From Deltaproteobacteria bacterium (GTDB lineage: Bacteria > Desulfobacterota > GWC2-55-46): a DNA stretch of 64,000 bases. A model generated the notes under the pieces. That model did not search any database. It had not been told where the DNA came from and saw only the letters and a list, made by a program, of their open reading frames with translations. Positions within the stretch are counted from its first letter, which is position 1. Every line of letters starts with the position of its first letter. The stretch lies in contig JABTVA010000011.1 of the NCBI GenBank assembly GCA_015075075.1, forward strand, positions 43,178 through 107,177. The letters run 5' to 3'. This document shows, in pieces, positions 56,859 to 64,000 of this stretch. Both the position numbers and the translations under genes were made by a program.

Positions 56859-57701
56859 GTGAACAGCAAAAAAGCGCAACGGATAGGCCTCTACATAGAT
56901 GTAGCCAACATCACGCGTAACGGCGGCTACGGCATGCGGTTCGACGTATTGAGGGACTTCGCGTGCAGGGATAACGGCGAACCCATAAGGCTTAACGCCT
57001 ATGTGGCCTATGACGAGGAGCGGGCAAGGACCGACTCGGACTACAGGGAGCGTACATTCAACTTCCATTCGACCCTGAGGGACTACGGCTACAAGGTCAT
57101 AGAAAAGACCGTGGCATGGTATACCGACGAGGCCGGGAACCGCTTCGGCAAGGCGAACGCCGACCTCGACATGGCCGTTGACGCGCTACTCCAGTCCGAG
57201 AACCTCGATAAGGTCATGATGGCCACCGGCGACGGCGACTTCATACAGGTCGTGCGGGCGTTGCAGAACAGGGGCTGCCGGGTGGAGGCCGTGGCCTTCC
57301 AGAACGTCTCGTCAAACCTCCGCAGGGAAGTGGACCTCTTCATGTCCGGCTATCTCATCCCCAACCTCCTCCCCATACAGGACGCGGACACGAAGAAGAA
57401 CTGGGGCGACGTCGGCTCCCGGGTAAGGGGCATCTGCTACACCTACAACCGCTCCAAGAACTTCGGGTTCATGAGATACCTGTCCAAGATAGGCCCCGGC
57501 CTCTGGATAACGGACACCAGGAGGGCCGATTCGCCCTACGGCACGGCTTTCGCCCACGAGTCGGGCTTCGCGCCGGGGACCGAGATAAACCTCCTGCCGA
57601 GCAGGGACATGATATTCGAGTTCGACCTCGTGCAGGGCGAAAAGGGGATGCAGGCCTCAAATATCGTTAAGATACACCCTTCCGGCTACTCGATTAGCTG
57701 A
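56859..57701 (+). CDS. NYN-domain (LabA/PIN-like) ribonuclease-type protein
   Basis: 280 residues from GTG 56859 with GGAAGGA 8 nt upstream. QRIGLYIDVANITRNGGYGM carries the first acidic residue of the NYN/PIN fold, KANADLDMAVDALLQSENLD the second, and VMMATGDGDFIQVVRALQNR the third acidic cluster. The C-terminal 90 residues (RGICYTYNRSKNFGFMRYLS) resemble a cold-shock-type OB fold, suggesting RNA binding. Function unproven; RNA cleavage or regulation is likely for the family. Confidence 0.85.
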   Translation: MNSKKAQRIGLYIDVANITRNGGYGMRFDVLRDFACRDNGEPIRLNAYVAYDEERARTDSDYRERTFNFHSTLRDYGYKVIEKTVAWYTDEAGNRFGKANADLDMAVDALLQSENLDKVMMATGDGDFIQVVRALQNRGCRVEAVAFQNVSSNLRREVDLFMSGYLIPNLLPIQDADTKKNWGDVGSRVRGICYTYNRSKNFGFMRYLSKIGPGLWITDTRRADSPYGTAFAHESGFAPGTEINLLPSRDMIFEFDLVQGEKGMQASNIVKIHPSGYSIS

Positions 57702-57714
57702 ATCCATTGCTTGA

Positions 57715-57882
57715 GTTTCGAAATGAACCTCCCCGCAGCAAGCTGCGGGGTATCTTCAAACATCCCCTCCCTTGATGGGAGGGGATAAGAGGGGAGGGTG
57801 ACTTATCCTTCACCCCCTCCCAACCTCCCCCATCAAGGGGAGGAGTTAAAGACAGCGCAGCAAGCTGCGGGGAATTTCGAAC
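57715..57882. repeat. Palindrome-rich repeat with duplicated CCCCGCAGCAAGCTGCGGGG hairpin
   Basis: CCCCGCAGCAAGCTGCGGGG at 57731-57750 and a second, left-truncated copy (GCGCAGCAAGCTGCGGGG) near 57855-57872 flank a C/G-skewed segment with CCCTCCC and GGGAGGG tracts that can pair. TTTCGAA-like ends (57716 and 57875) bound it. No coding capacity. Confidence 0.75.
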
Positions 57883-57891
57883 ATGATTATG

Positions 57892-57924
57892 AAAAAAAGC
57901 CCTTCTTATGAAGGGCTTTTTTTT
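57892..57924. terminator. Bidirectional Rho-independent terminator
   Basis: AAAAAAAGCCCTTC-TTAT-GAAGGGCTTTTTTTT, a symmetric stem with A/T runs on both sides, between the convergent NYN gene and tatC. Confidence 0.92.
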
Positions 57925-57945
57925 GTTTTCCCACAAAGGGACTTT

Positions 57946-58713
57946 TTACTCTGCTTCCGCACCCGCCGGAGTAGCTGCAGGCTCTTTCTTTTTCCCGAAA
58001 AGCCATGCCACTATTATTCCGATCCCATAGAGGACCATAAGCGGACCTGCCATGAGCATCTGGTTGAATATGTCCGGGGTCGGGGTTATGACCGCGGAGG
58101 CGATGAGTATGAAGACGAGCGCGTATCTCCACCAGAGCGCGAGCTGGCGTGCAGATACGATCCCGAGCCTTGAGAGGACGAGCATGGCGAGCGGGAGCTG
58201 GAATACGAGCCCGAAGCCAATGAGGAGCCTCGTGGCTATGGAGAAGTACTGCCCCATTGATAGGAAGGGCTTAAGGCTCTCGGTAGAGTAGCTCAGGAGG
58301 TACTTGAACCCGAACGGGAATACGACCCCGAAGGCGAAAGCCGCGCCCCCTGCAAAGAGGAGGACCGAGAAAAAAACCGTGAAGAGGAACCAGCGCCTTT
58401 CGCTTTTGTACAGCCCCGGCGCAACAAAGGCCCAGGCCTGGTAGAGGACAACAGGGCTCGCGATTATGATGCCGCCGAGGAGCGCCACCTTGAGGTAGAT
58501 GAAGAAGGGCTCGACGACCCCCGTGAAGACCATGAAGTCCTGCCCCTCGGGAAGGGCGCTGACGAGCGGCGAGGCCAGTACCCAGTAGAGCCTCTCGGAA
58601 TAGTAATAGCAGGCGAGGAAACCCGCTGCGACCGCGGCAACCGAATAGATGAGCCTCCGCCGGAGCTCCCGTAGGTGCTCGGTAAGCGACATCCTCCCGT
58701 CTTCCGGCGTCAT
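57946..58713 (-). CDS. tatC: Sec-independent protein translocase TatC
   Basis: 255 residues. The N-terminus MSLTEHLRELRRRLIYSVAA contains the HLxELRxRL signature that contacts twin-arginine signal peptides. Six hydrophobic helices; FPFGFKYLLSYS and SAVITPTPDIFNQMLMAGPL are conserved TatC loops. Starts at ATG 58713, overlapping the tatB stop by 4 bp; an internal ATG at 58692 (MSLTEH) is also possible. Confidence 0.96.
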   Translation of the reverse strand: MTPEDGRMSLTEHLRELRRRLIYSVAAVAAGFLACYYYSERLYWVLASPLVSALPEGQDFMVFTGVVEPFFIYLKVALLGGIIIASPVVLYQAWAFVAPGLYKSERRWFLFTVFFSVLLFAGGAAFAFGVVFPFGFKYLLSYSTESLKPFLSMGQYFSIATRLLIGFGLVFQLPLAMLVLSRLGIVSARQLALWWRYALVFILIASAVITPTPDIFNQMLMAGPLMVLYGIGIIVAWLFGKKKEPAATPAGAEAE

Positions 58714-58961
58714 GCCTCTTCCTTGTCCTTCCCCGGGACCGGGCCGTTGCCTGGCTCCGCGGCCTGCGCCTTTTCCGGCCCTTTTACGCCGGTCTGGGCG
58801 GCGGCCTCCCTGAAGCTCTTTTTTACCTCTTCCCCGGCCTTCATGAACTCGGTATACGCCTTGCCGAGCGCCTTTGCCATTTGAGGGAGCTTTTCCGGGC
58901 CGAGGGCTATCAAGGCCGCGATGAGGACCAGTATGAGTTCGCCTATCCCTATCCCGAACAT
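58710..58961 (-). CDS. tatB: Sec-independent translocase TatB/TatA-type subunit
   Basis: 83 residues. MFGIGIGELILVLIAALIAL is the single membrane helix, followed by GPEKLPQMAKALGKAYTEFM as the amphipathic helix; the Glu in the short helix and GPEKLP hinge are TatB-like. The C-terminal tail is acidic and Pro/Ala-rich. Coupled to tatC. Exports folded cofactor-bearing proteins. Confidence 0.9.
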   Translation of the reverse strand: MFGIGIGELILVLIAALIALGPEKLPQMAKALGKAYTEFMKAGEEVKKSFREAAAQTGVKGPEKAQAAEPGNGPVPGKDKEEA

Positions 58962-58965
58962 CCCT

Positions 58966-59430
58966 CTACCTCGGCGGCGGCACCACGAGCACCGGGCAAG
59001 GAGACTTCCTCATCACCCGCTCGGTGGTGCTCCCGAATATGACCCTGTCCACGCGCGCCTTGCCGAAGGTGCCCATGACCACGACGTCCGGGTCGACGGC
59101 CTTCACCTGCTTCAGTATCTCCTTATAGGGCTCCCCTTCGAGGAGGTCGGTCTCGATATCCGGAAAGCCCTTGAACCTCGTCTCCACGAACTTCCGGAGC
59201 ATGTCCTTAGCGCTCGCCCTCATCTCCTCGTCGAGCCTGTCGAATGAGAGGTGCGGCAGGTAGAAGCCCCTCGCCTCGCGGCTCGTCTCCATCACATGGA
59301 CCACCCGGAGCCTGGCCTTGTACTTCTCGGCGAGCGAGAGAGCGTATCCCGCGGCGTGTATGGATGCGCCGGAGAAGTCGGTGGGGAAGAGTATCACCTG
59401 TATCCTGGGCTTTTTCGTCCTGGGCGGCAT
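58966..59430 (-). CDS. Universal stress protein (UspA family)
   Basis: 154 residues. The start region VILFPTDFSGASIHAAGYAL supplies the nucleotide-binding Asp loop, and VVMGTFGKARVDRVIFGSTT with ERVMRKSPCPVLVVPP is the classic G-2x-G-9x-G(S/T) ATP motif. Cytoplasmic stress-linked protein. Lies 4 bp upstream of tatB on the same strand. Confidence 0.93.
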   Translation of the reverse strand: MPPRTKKPRIQVILFPTDFSGASIHAAGYALSLAEKYKARLRVVHVMETSREARGFYLPHLSFDRLDEEMRASAKDMLRKFVETRFKGFPDIETDLLEGEPYKEILKQVKAVDPDVVVMGTFGKARVDRVIFGSTTERVMRKSPCPVLVVPPPR

Positions 59431-59531
59431 GGGGCTCCTTTCTGCGGATACGCTTGGTCAACCGAAATCCCGTTCTTTTTCAGTATCTTATATTAAGAAC
59501 GCCGTGTTTTCAACAGCATTCGGTCAGTGGT

Positions 59532-60686
59532 TCAGATGGCAAGTGCCTTTATCCGCTCAAGGACCCGCTCCCTTATTGCCGCAGGCTCAGGAAGCTCCTC
59601 CGTGGCCTCCCCTTCCCTCAAAAGCGATTTCAAGAGCATCTCGAACCCGCCCCCGCACGCGCATTTAACCTGCCCGCCCAGTGGGAATATCGCCCTCCTC
59701 CCGCAGGCAACGCACCTCCCGACCTCCTTGGCCCCTGACCACTTGCCCCGTTTGGCCACAGGCTCCCCTTCTATCTCCATTATGTCCATTGCGAAATCGA
59801 CCACAGGGGCGTTGCTTATGGCGGTCCCTACGCCGAAGGCGTCGACGACCGGCTTGAGCTTCAAGACCTCCTCCTCGTCCAGTCCGCCCGAGGCGAATAT
59901 GAGGACGTCTTTGTAGCCGCGGAGGTCGAGCTCCCACCTTACCTCCTCGCAAATCCTCAAGAAGTCGCCGCGTCTCGATGCGGGCGTATCGAGGCGGACG
60001 GCATGGAGACGCCCTCCCATGCCCTCGGCGCACCGGATAGACTCGAACTTCTCGTCGTTGAAGGTATCGACGAGCGCCACCCTCTTTACCTTCGGGTCCA
60101 CCGCCTCGTCAAAGGCCTTCACCGCCTCGACCGTGTCGCCGAGGACGAGTATGAGCGAGTGCGGCATCGTGCCCATCGGGTCGATATTGAGGAGCTCGGC
60201 GCTGACGACCACGGCAACGCCGTCGCACCCGCCGATGTAAGCGGCCCTCTCTATCATGGGCGCAATCGCGGGGTGCATCCTCCGGGCCCCGAAGCTCACG
60301 ATGGTCCTCTCGCCCGCGGCTATTCTTATGCGGGCTGATTTCGTGGCAACACCCGTAGCCTGGCAGATGAGCCCCAGTAGCGCCGTCTCGAATACGCAGA
60401 ACTCCTGGTATCTCCCCTCTATCTCCATTACAGGCTCCCAGGGGAGGAATACCTCCCCCTCCCGCATGCACCTAAGGTTCACATTCTTCCCCTTCATGAG
60501 GTGCGCCACTTCCTCCACCCCGGCGAGCACGCCCCACCCGTACCGGTTCGGGAGCTTCTTCGCGAAGAACTCGGCCCTTACGCGCTTGTCGATGCCCTTT
60601 GCCTTCAATATCTCAAGCGTCCTTGCGAAGTAGATGTCGGTTACCCTTCCGCTCCTTATGTCCTCCGGGTCGGAGATATGGAACAT
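59532..60686 (-). CDS. Nicotinate phosphoribosyltransferase-like protein with C-terminal zinc ribbon
   Basis: 384 residues. TDIYFARTLEILKAKGIDKR, FETALLGLICQATGVATKSA, RTIVSFGARRMHPAIAPMIE and KDVLIFASGGLDEEEVLKLK follow the NAPRTase/quinolinate PRTase TIM-barrel pattern. The C-terminal CVACGRRAIFPLGGQVKCAC provides two CxxC/CxC zinc-ribbon pairs, an addition not found in the textbook PncB enzymes. Probably NAD salvage from nicotinate. Unlinked in function to its neighbours. Confidence 0.88.
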   Translation of the reverse strand: MFHISDPEDIRSGRVTDIYFARTLEILKAKGIDKRVRAEFFAKKLPNRYGWGVLAGVEEVAHLMKGKNVNLRCMREGEVFLPWEPVMEIEGRYQEFCVFETALLGLICQATGVATKSARIRIAAGERTIVSFGARRMHPAIAPMIERAAYIGGCDGVAVVVSAELLNIDPMGTMPHSLILVLGDTVEAVKAFDEAVDPKVKRVALVDTFNDEKFESIRCAEGMGGRLHAVRLDTPASRRGDFLRICEEVRWELDLRGYKDVLIFASGGLDEEEVLKLKPVVDAFGVGTAISNAPVVDFAMDIMEIEGEPVAKRGKWSGAKEVGRCVACGRRAIFPLGGQVKCACGGGFEMLLKSLLREGEATEELPEPAAIRERVLERIKALAI

Positions 60687-60699
60687 TCTGCCTCCTTTG

Positions 60700-61374
60700 C
60701 TAACTGTATCTGACCCGCCGGAACGCCTTGTACATGAGCGCCACGGCGACCCCGGCTACGAAGCCGCCTATGTGGGCGAACCAGGCAACACCTGCCCCGG
60801 CGGAAAGGCCCGAGCTCAATACCTGGAAGAGGAACCAGAAGCCCAGGAAGAGGACGGCCGGGAGCCTCGCCATGCTTATAAAGAGCGGAAGGATGACGAG
60901 GGTCTGCACCTGCGCCCTCGGGAACAGCATGAAATACGCGCCCAGCACCCCGGCGATCGCGCCGCTCGCGCCGACCATGGGCACAACCGACCCCGGCTCT
61001 ATGAGGATGTGGACCATGCTCGCGGCAACGCCGGCCGCGAGATAGAAGAAGAGGAACCTGAAATGCCCGAACCTGTCCTCGACGTTGTCTCCGAAAATCC
61101 AGAGGAAGAGCATGTTCCCGCCGAGGTGGAGGAGCCCGCCGTGGACGAACATGGCCGGAAGGAGGGTCAGCTCCACCGGGAGGACGTCAACGGGCCTCAC
61201 CTCGGCCATGCTCGTCAACTCGGCGGGTATGGCGGCGGTCGCGTATATGAATCGTTCGAGCCCGTTTACGTCAAGGGTAAGCTGGTAGAGGAAGACCGCC
61301 ACGTTCAGGACGAGGAGCGCCACTGTCACGTACGGGTATGTCCTCGATGGTATGTCGTCCCTGATAGGTATCAT
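60700..61374 (-). CDS. Rhomboid family intramembrane serine protease
   Basis: 224 residues. MFVHGGLLHLGGNMLFLWIF holds the oxyanion His/Asn, GASGAIAGVLGAYFMLFP the catalytic Ser (about 151), and WFAHIGGFVAGVAVAL the catalytic His. Six to seven membrane helices. It overlaps the downstream end of the DUF3568-like gene by 4 bp. Confidence 0.95.
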   Translation of the reverse strand: MIPIRDDIPSRTYPYVTVALLVLNVAVFLYQLTLDVNGLERFIYATAAIPAELTSMAEVRPVDVLPVELTLLPAMFVHGGLLHLGGNMLFLWIFGDNVEDRFGHFRFLFFYLAAGVAASMVHILIEPGSVVPMVGASGAIAGVLGAYFMLFPRAQVQTLVILPLFISMARLPAVLFLGFWFLFQVLSSGLSAGAGVAWFAHIGGFVAGVAVALMYKAFRRVRYS

Positions 61375-61800
61375 GACGGGGGCCGCGCTGAGCCTGGCTG
61401 GGCCTGGTATTCATTTCCCCTGGCGAAGCCCATCAGGGCAATTTCCGATTGATAGATTATCTCGAAGGCCGTGTTCTTGTCCTTGAACACAAACCCTCTC
61501 TTAGCATTCACGGACATCCTTGTCAAGGTCGGGGTGAGCCTCTCAAGGGTTATATATATGGTATGCACCCTTGTTACGGCCGTCAGCTCAATTTTGTTAT
61601 GCTCCCTTTCGCGCCTGATGACCTTGAGGGCCATCCATCTCGAGGCCTCGAGGGTCGCGCGCTCGACCTCCTCCATCGGGCTCAAGAGGCCCCAGGCGAT
61701 GTTCGTCAGCGTGCTTGATGCTGCCGGCGCCGCCAGACCGCCGGAAGCGCCGCAATAAGCGCGGCGCGACCGGCACTGCCGCGCACCTGTTCACAAGCAC
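61371..61800 (-). CDS. DUF3568-like exported protein (N-terminal frameshift)
   Basis: The clear part is about 120 residues from SSTLTNIAWGLLSPMEEVER through IELTAVTRVHTIYITLERLT to FVFKDKNTAFEIIYQSEIAL, a small alpha/beta domain like DUF3568 lipoproteins. The N-terminus from the GTG at 61800 (VLVNRCAAVPVAPRLL) looks like a signal peptide but is out of frame, so one indel near 61740 is inferred. Secreted or lipid-anchored; function unknown. Confidence 0.6.
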
Positions 61801-61928
61801 GGCAAAAGCCGCTGGTTATCACGCATATCTCCTTAACCTTACCACTCATGGAGCCCTTTCCGTGCCCGGGAGCCCTGATTCATAATTATACCAGCGTTGC
61901 CAAGGCCCGGCCACACGCCCTCCACCGA

Positions 61929-61956
61929 TTGACAGGATTTCGTAATCTGATAACCT
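61929..61956 (+). promoter_or_regulatory. Candidate sigma-70 promoter of the nitroreductase-tpx-pirin operon
   Basis: TTGACA at 61929-61934, 16-nt spacer, TAACCT at 61951-61956 (weak -10). It is 35 bp upstream of the nitroreductase ATG, which is preceded by AAGGAGGG. Confidence 0.5.
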
Positions 61957-61990
61957 TTAGGTAGGCCGGTAGGGCCAAAAGGAGGGCAGG

Positions 61991-62626
61991 ATGGATACGG
62001 TACAGGCCATCAAGGAACGGCGCTCCATCAATTTTTTCGACCCGTCAAGGGAACTTTCCGAGAACGCCATCAGGGAGCTCCTCGGACTCGCGAACCTCGC
62101 GCCGTCTTCCTTCGACCTCCAGCCGTGGAGGGTGGTCGTGGTGACCGACCCGGAAAGGAAAAAGACCCTCCGGGCCTGCGCCATGAACCAGCAGAAGGTG
62201 GAGGAGGCCCCCGCCGTCCTTATAATCATAGCCGACCCGGCCGGGGTCGAGGAGAACATGGACAGGGTACTCGAAAGCTGGCAGGCGCTCGGGTACATGA
62301 GGCCTGAGATGCGGGGCGCATACGCGGACATGATAAAGAGCCTCTACGGCGGAAGGGACAGCCTCACGCGGAAGCTCTTCGCAGCTAAGAACGCCTCCCT
62401 ATTCGCCATGACCATCATGATAGCCGCAAAGGGCATGGGCCTTGAAAGCCACCCCATGGACGGCATAGACGAGGCCTGCGTCAAAAAAGAGTTCAACATA
62501 CCCGATGACAAGATTATACCGATGCTCATAGCCGTCGGCACGCTAAAGCCCGGAGGGAGCCTCCTGCCGCGCGCGTTCAGGCGCGAGCTCGACGAGTTCG
62601 TATCATTCCAAACCTATCGAAAGTGA
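61991..62626 (+). CDS. Nitroreductase-family FMN protein
   Basis: 211 residues. VQAIKERRSINFFDPSRELS is the FMN phosphate-binding start of NfsB-like proteins, LANLAPSSFDLQPWRVVVVT the second FMN contact, and AKGMGLESHPMDGIDEACVK the C-terminal FMN/substrate segment. Uses NAD(P)H to reduce nitroaromatics or quinones; the physiological substrate is unknown. First of three plus-strand redox-stress genes. Confidence 0.93.
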   Translation: MDTVQAIKERRSINFFDPSRELSENAIRELLGLANLAPSSFDLQPWRVVVVTDPERKKTLRACAMNQQKVEEAPAVLIIIADPAGVEENMDRVLESWQALGYMRPEMRGAYADMIKSLYGGRDSLTRKLFAAKNASLFAMTIMIAAKGMGLESHPMDGIDEACVKKEFNIPDDKIIPMLIAVGTLKPGGSLLPRAFRRELDEFVSFQTYRK

Positions 62627-62633
62627 GGTAGCC

Positions 62634-63164
62634 ATGGAAAGAGACGCCAGGATAACGCTCTCCGGAAAGCCGGTTACGCTCATCGGGCCGGAGCTCAAGG
62701 CCGGGGACAAGGCGCCGGACTACATGCTCGTGAATAACGAGATGAACGAGGTCACTCTCAAGGACTTCCAGGGCAAGACAAAGCTCATAAGCGTCGCCAT
62801 ATCGGTGGATACGAGCGTCTGCGATTCACAGCTGCGGCAATTCAACGAAAAAGCGGCCTCGCTCGGAAAGGACATAGCCGTCCTGAACGTAACCATGGAC
62901 CTGCCGTTCACCCTCAAGCGGTTCTGCGGGACAGCGGGCATAAAGAACGCCCTTGCGCTCTCGGACTACAGGTACGCCTCCTTCGGGACTAACTATGGCG
63001 TCCTCATGAAGGGCCTCCGGCTGCTTGCGCGCTCGGTCTTCATCGTCGATTCGCGGGACAATATCGCCTATGTAGAGATAGTGCCCGAGGCTACCGGCAA
63101 CGTGGACTTCGACAGGGCGCTGAAGGCCCTCTCCGGACTCCCTGCCGGCGGCAGGGCGGCTTAA
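62634..63164 (+). CDS. tpx: Thiol peroxidase (atypical 2-Cys peroxiredoxin)
   Basis: 176 residues. VDTSVCDSQLRQFNEKAA holds the peroxidatic Cys63, and RFCGTAGI the resolving Cys98, the spacing of Tpx. Thioredoxin-dependent reduction of lipid and hydrogen peroxides. Starts 8 bp after the nitroreductase stop with GAGGTAG as ribosome site. Confidence 0.96.
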   Translation: MERDARITLSGKPVTLIGPELKAGDKAPDYMLVNNEMNEVTLKDFQGKTKLISVAISVDTSVCDSQLRQFNEKAASLGKDIAVLNVTMDLPFTLKRFCGTAGIKNALALSDYRYASFGTNYGVLMKGLRLLARSVFIVDSRDNIAYVEIVPEATGNVDFDRALKALSGLPAGGRAA

Positions 63165-63182
63165 GCTCCATCCAGGCCAGCC

Positions 63183-63899
63183 ATGATCACGGTCAGGCGC
63201 CGGGAAGACATTTACCAGGCCAGGGGGGCCATCCAGGACGGCACATTCACCGGACGCTGGCACTTCCCTTTCGGCGGATACCGCGACCCAGAAAACACGG
63301 GCTTCGGCTCTCTTTGGGTCTTTAACGACGACACCCTTTCGCCCGGCGCGACCTGGCCCCTCCACCCTCACCGGGAGATAGAGGTCGTAACATACTGCGC
63401 CGGAGGCGAGTTCCGTCATGCCGACGAGCGCGGAAAAGGCGGGGTACTGAAAAAGGGCTGGGTCCAGCATACGACCGTCGGGAGCGGCATGCTCCACTCC
63501 GAGATAAATAACAGCCCCGACGAGCCCATGCGCTTCATCCAGATGTGGTTCCACCCCTCCGGAAAGGGCCTCAAGCCCTCGGTCGAGCAGAAGCCTGTCG
63601 AAAGGCGCGAACGGACCAACAGGCTCGCAAGGCTCGTCTCGCCCGATGGCGACGGCGCGCTCAACATAAACTCCGATGCCAGGGTCCTCGCCTCCTATCT
63701 CGAAAAAGGACATGGCCTCGCCTACGCCCTCAAGCCCGGAAGGGGCGGATACCTCTATGTGGTCGAAGGCGGGCCAGTAGTCGTCAACGGCAATGAAGTG
63801 GAAGCGCTCGGCGCGGCCAAAGCCGAAAACGAAAACGAGCTCATCATAAAAGCCCTCGAAGACTCCGAACTCCTCCTCGTGGACGCTCTATTAACCTGA
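63183..63899 (+). CDS. Pirin-family protein (bicupin)
   Basis: 238 residues. The N-terminal cupin has PLHPHREIEVVTYCAGGEFR and QHTTVGSGMLHSEIN with the metal-binding His residues; IQMWFHPSGKGLKPSVEQKP is the inter-domain pirin signature. The YhhW-like group includes quercetinase-active members. Last gene of the tpx operon; 19 bp gap. Confidence 0.93.
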   Translation: MITVRRREDIYQARGAIQDGTFTGRWHFPFGGYRDPENTGFGSLWVFNDDTLSPGATWPLHPHREIEVVTYCAGGEFRHADERGKGGVLKKGWVQHTTVGSGMLHSEINNSPDEPMRFIQMWFHPSGKGLKPSVEQKPVERRERTNRLARLVSPDGDGALNINSDARVLASYLEKGHGLAYALKPGRGGYLYVVEGGPVVVNGNEVEALGAAKAENENELIIKALEDSELLLVDALLT

Positions 63900-63907
63900 C
63901 AGGCCGC

Positions 63908-64000
63908 CGAGAGCCTCTTGAGAGGACCTTTTTATAAAAAGGTCCTCTCAAACTCTCTCCAAACATTTTTAGTTCTCCTGAGGGTTCCCCCTCCAGTTTG
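63908..64000 (-). repeat. Family B inverted-repeat element, copy 3 (truncated by window end)
   Basis: Begins shortly after the pirin stop with the GAGAGGACCTTTTTAT hairpin and CTCTCCAAACATTTTTAGTT, same orientation as the copy at 56661. The central hairpin has diverged (CCTGAGGGTTCCCC). Confidence 0.85.

Overview
The window looks like a GC-rich anaerobic or microaerophilic Gram-negative chromosome. The gene content (ferredoxin-linked reductive TCA enzymes, HdrABC/MvhD modules, two bacteriohemerythrins, TatBC, a sigma-54 response regulator and abundant short palindromic repeats) fits Desulfobacterota ('Deltaproteobacteria') or Nitrospirota. I cannot place it more closely without a search. No phage or insertion-sequence transposase is visible.

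Region 1, 0-1.2 kb: the 5' end of a lipid kinase gene runs off the left edge, followed by a PEBP-family gene. Region 2, 1.27-24.4 kb, all on the minus strand: a carbon and electron module whose genes follow pathway order. From its promoter side it runs mdh, fumarase alpha and beta, hdrC, hdrB, a coupled unknown, a GIY-YIG gene, hdrA, mvhD, an orphan hicB, two [4Fe-4S] proteins, an FAD/NAD oxidoreductase and frdB/frdA. After a terminator come sucC, sucD and korDABC; after another terminator come sdhA, sdhB and an HdrB-like third subunit. Together these cover oxaloacetate to 2-oxoglutarate. The Hdr and NAD-binding subunits suggest that fumarate reduction is coupled to NADH/ferredoxin chemistry rather than only to quinones. 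A TTGACA promoter overlapped by a perfect 17-bp palindrome lies upstream of mdh.

Region 3, 25.0-26.5 kb: a junk-rich interval with a c-type cytochrome relic, tRNA-Pro, a degenerate second tRNA, and two homologous cassettes of about 110 bp. Each cassette is bounded by the adjacent tRNA's 3' end and a second copy of that 3' end. Region 4, 26.8-39.2 kb, plus strand: a surface polysaccharide cluster (three methyltransferases, asparagine synthetase, two GT2 glycosyltransferases, large GT-C-like membrane proteins). Region 5, 39.2-47.6 kb: two bacteriohemerythrins with matching sigma-28-like promoter motifs, a 29-residue membrane peptide gene with a near-consensus promoter, a group 2 sigma factor, a REC-PilZ regulator and a histidine kinase/receiver/NtrC relay. 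Region 6, 47.8-57.7 kb: addA/addB, tRNA-His, gyrB and a NYN-domain gene. Region 7, 57.9-64 kb: tatC, tatB, a universal stress protein, a nicotinate phosphoribosyltransferase-like gene, rhomboid protease, a DUF3568-like protein, then nitroreductase, tpx and pirin.

Two features run through the whole window. First, at least five families of short inverted-repeat elements occur: A, six copies; B, three; C, two; D, three; plus a tRNA-linked family. Several copies sit exactly on stop codons and one is read in frame inside a gene. Second, frame disruptions cluster in discrete patches (about 2.0-2.15, 6.1-6.4, 8.6-8.8, 12.5-14.1, 17.7, 25.2-26.0, 32.9-34.9, 46.4-47.4, 51.9-52.6 and 61.7 kb). They affect otherwise well-conserved essential-type genes, so I read most of them as assembly or sequencing errors rather than real pseudogenes.
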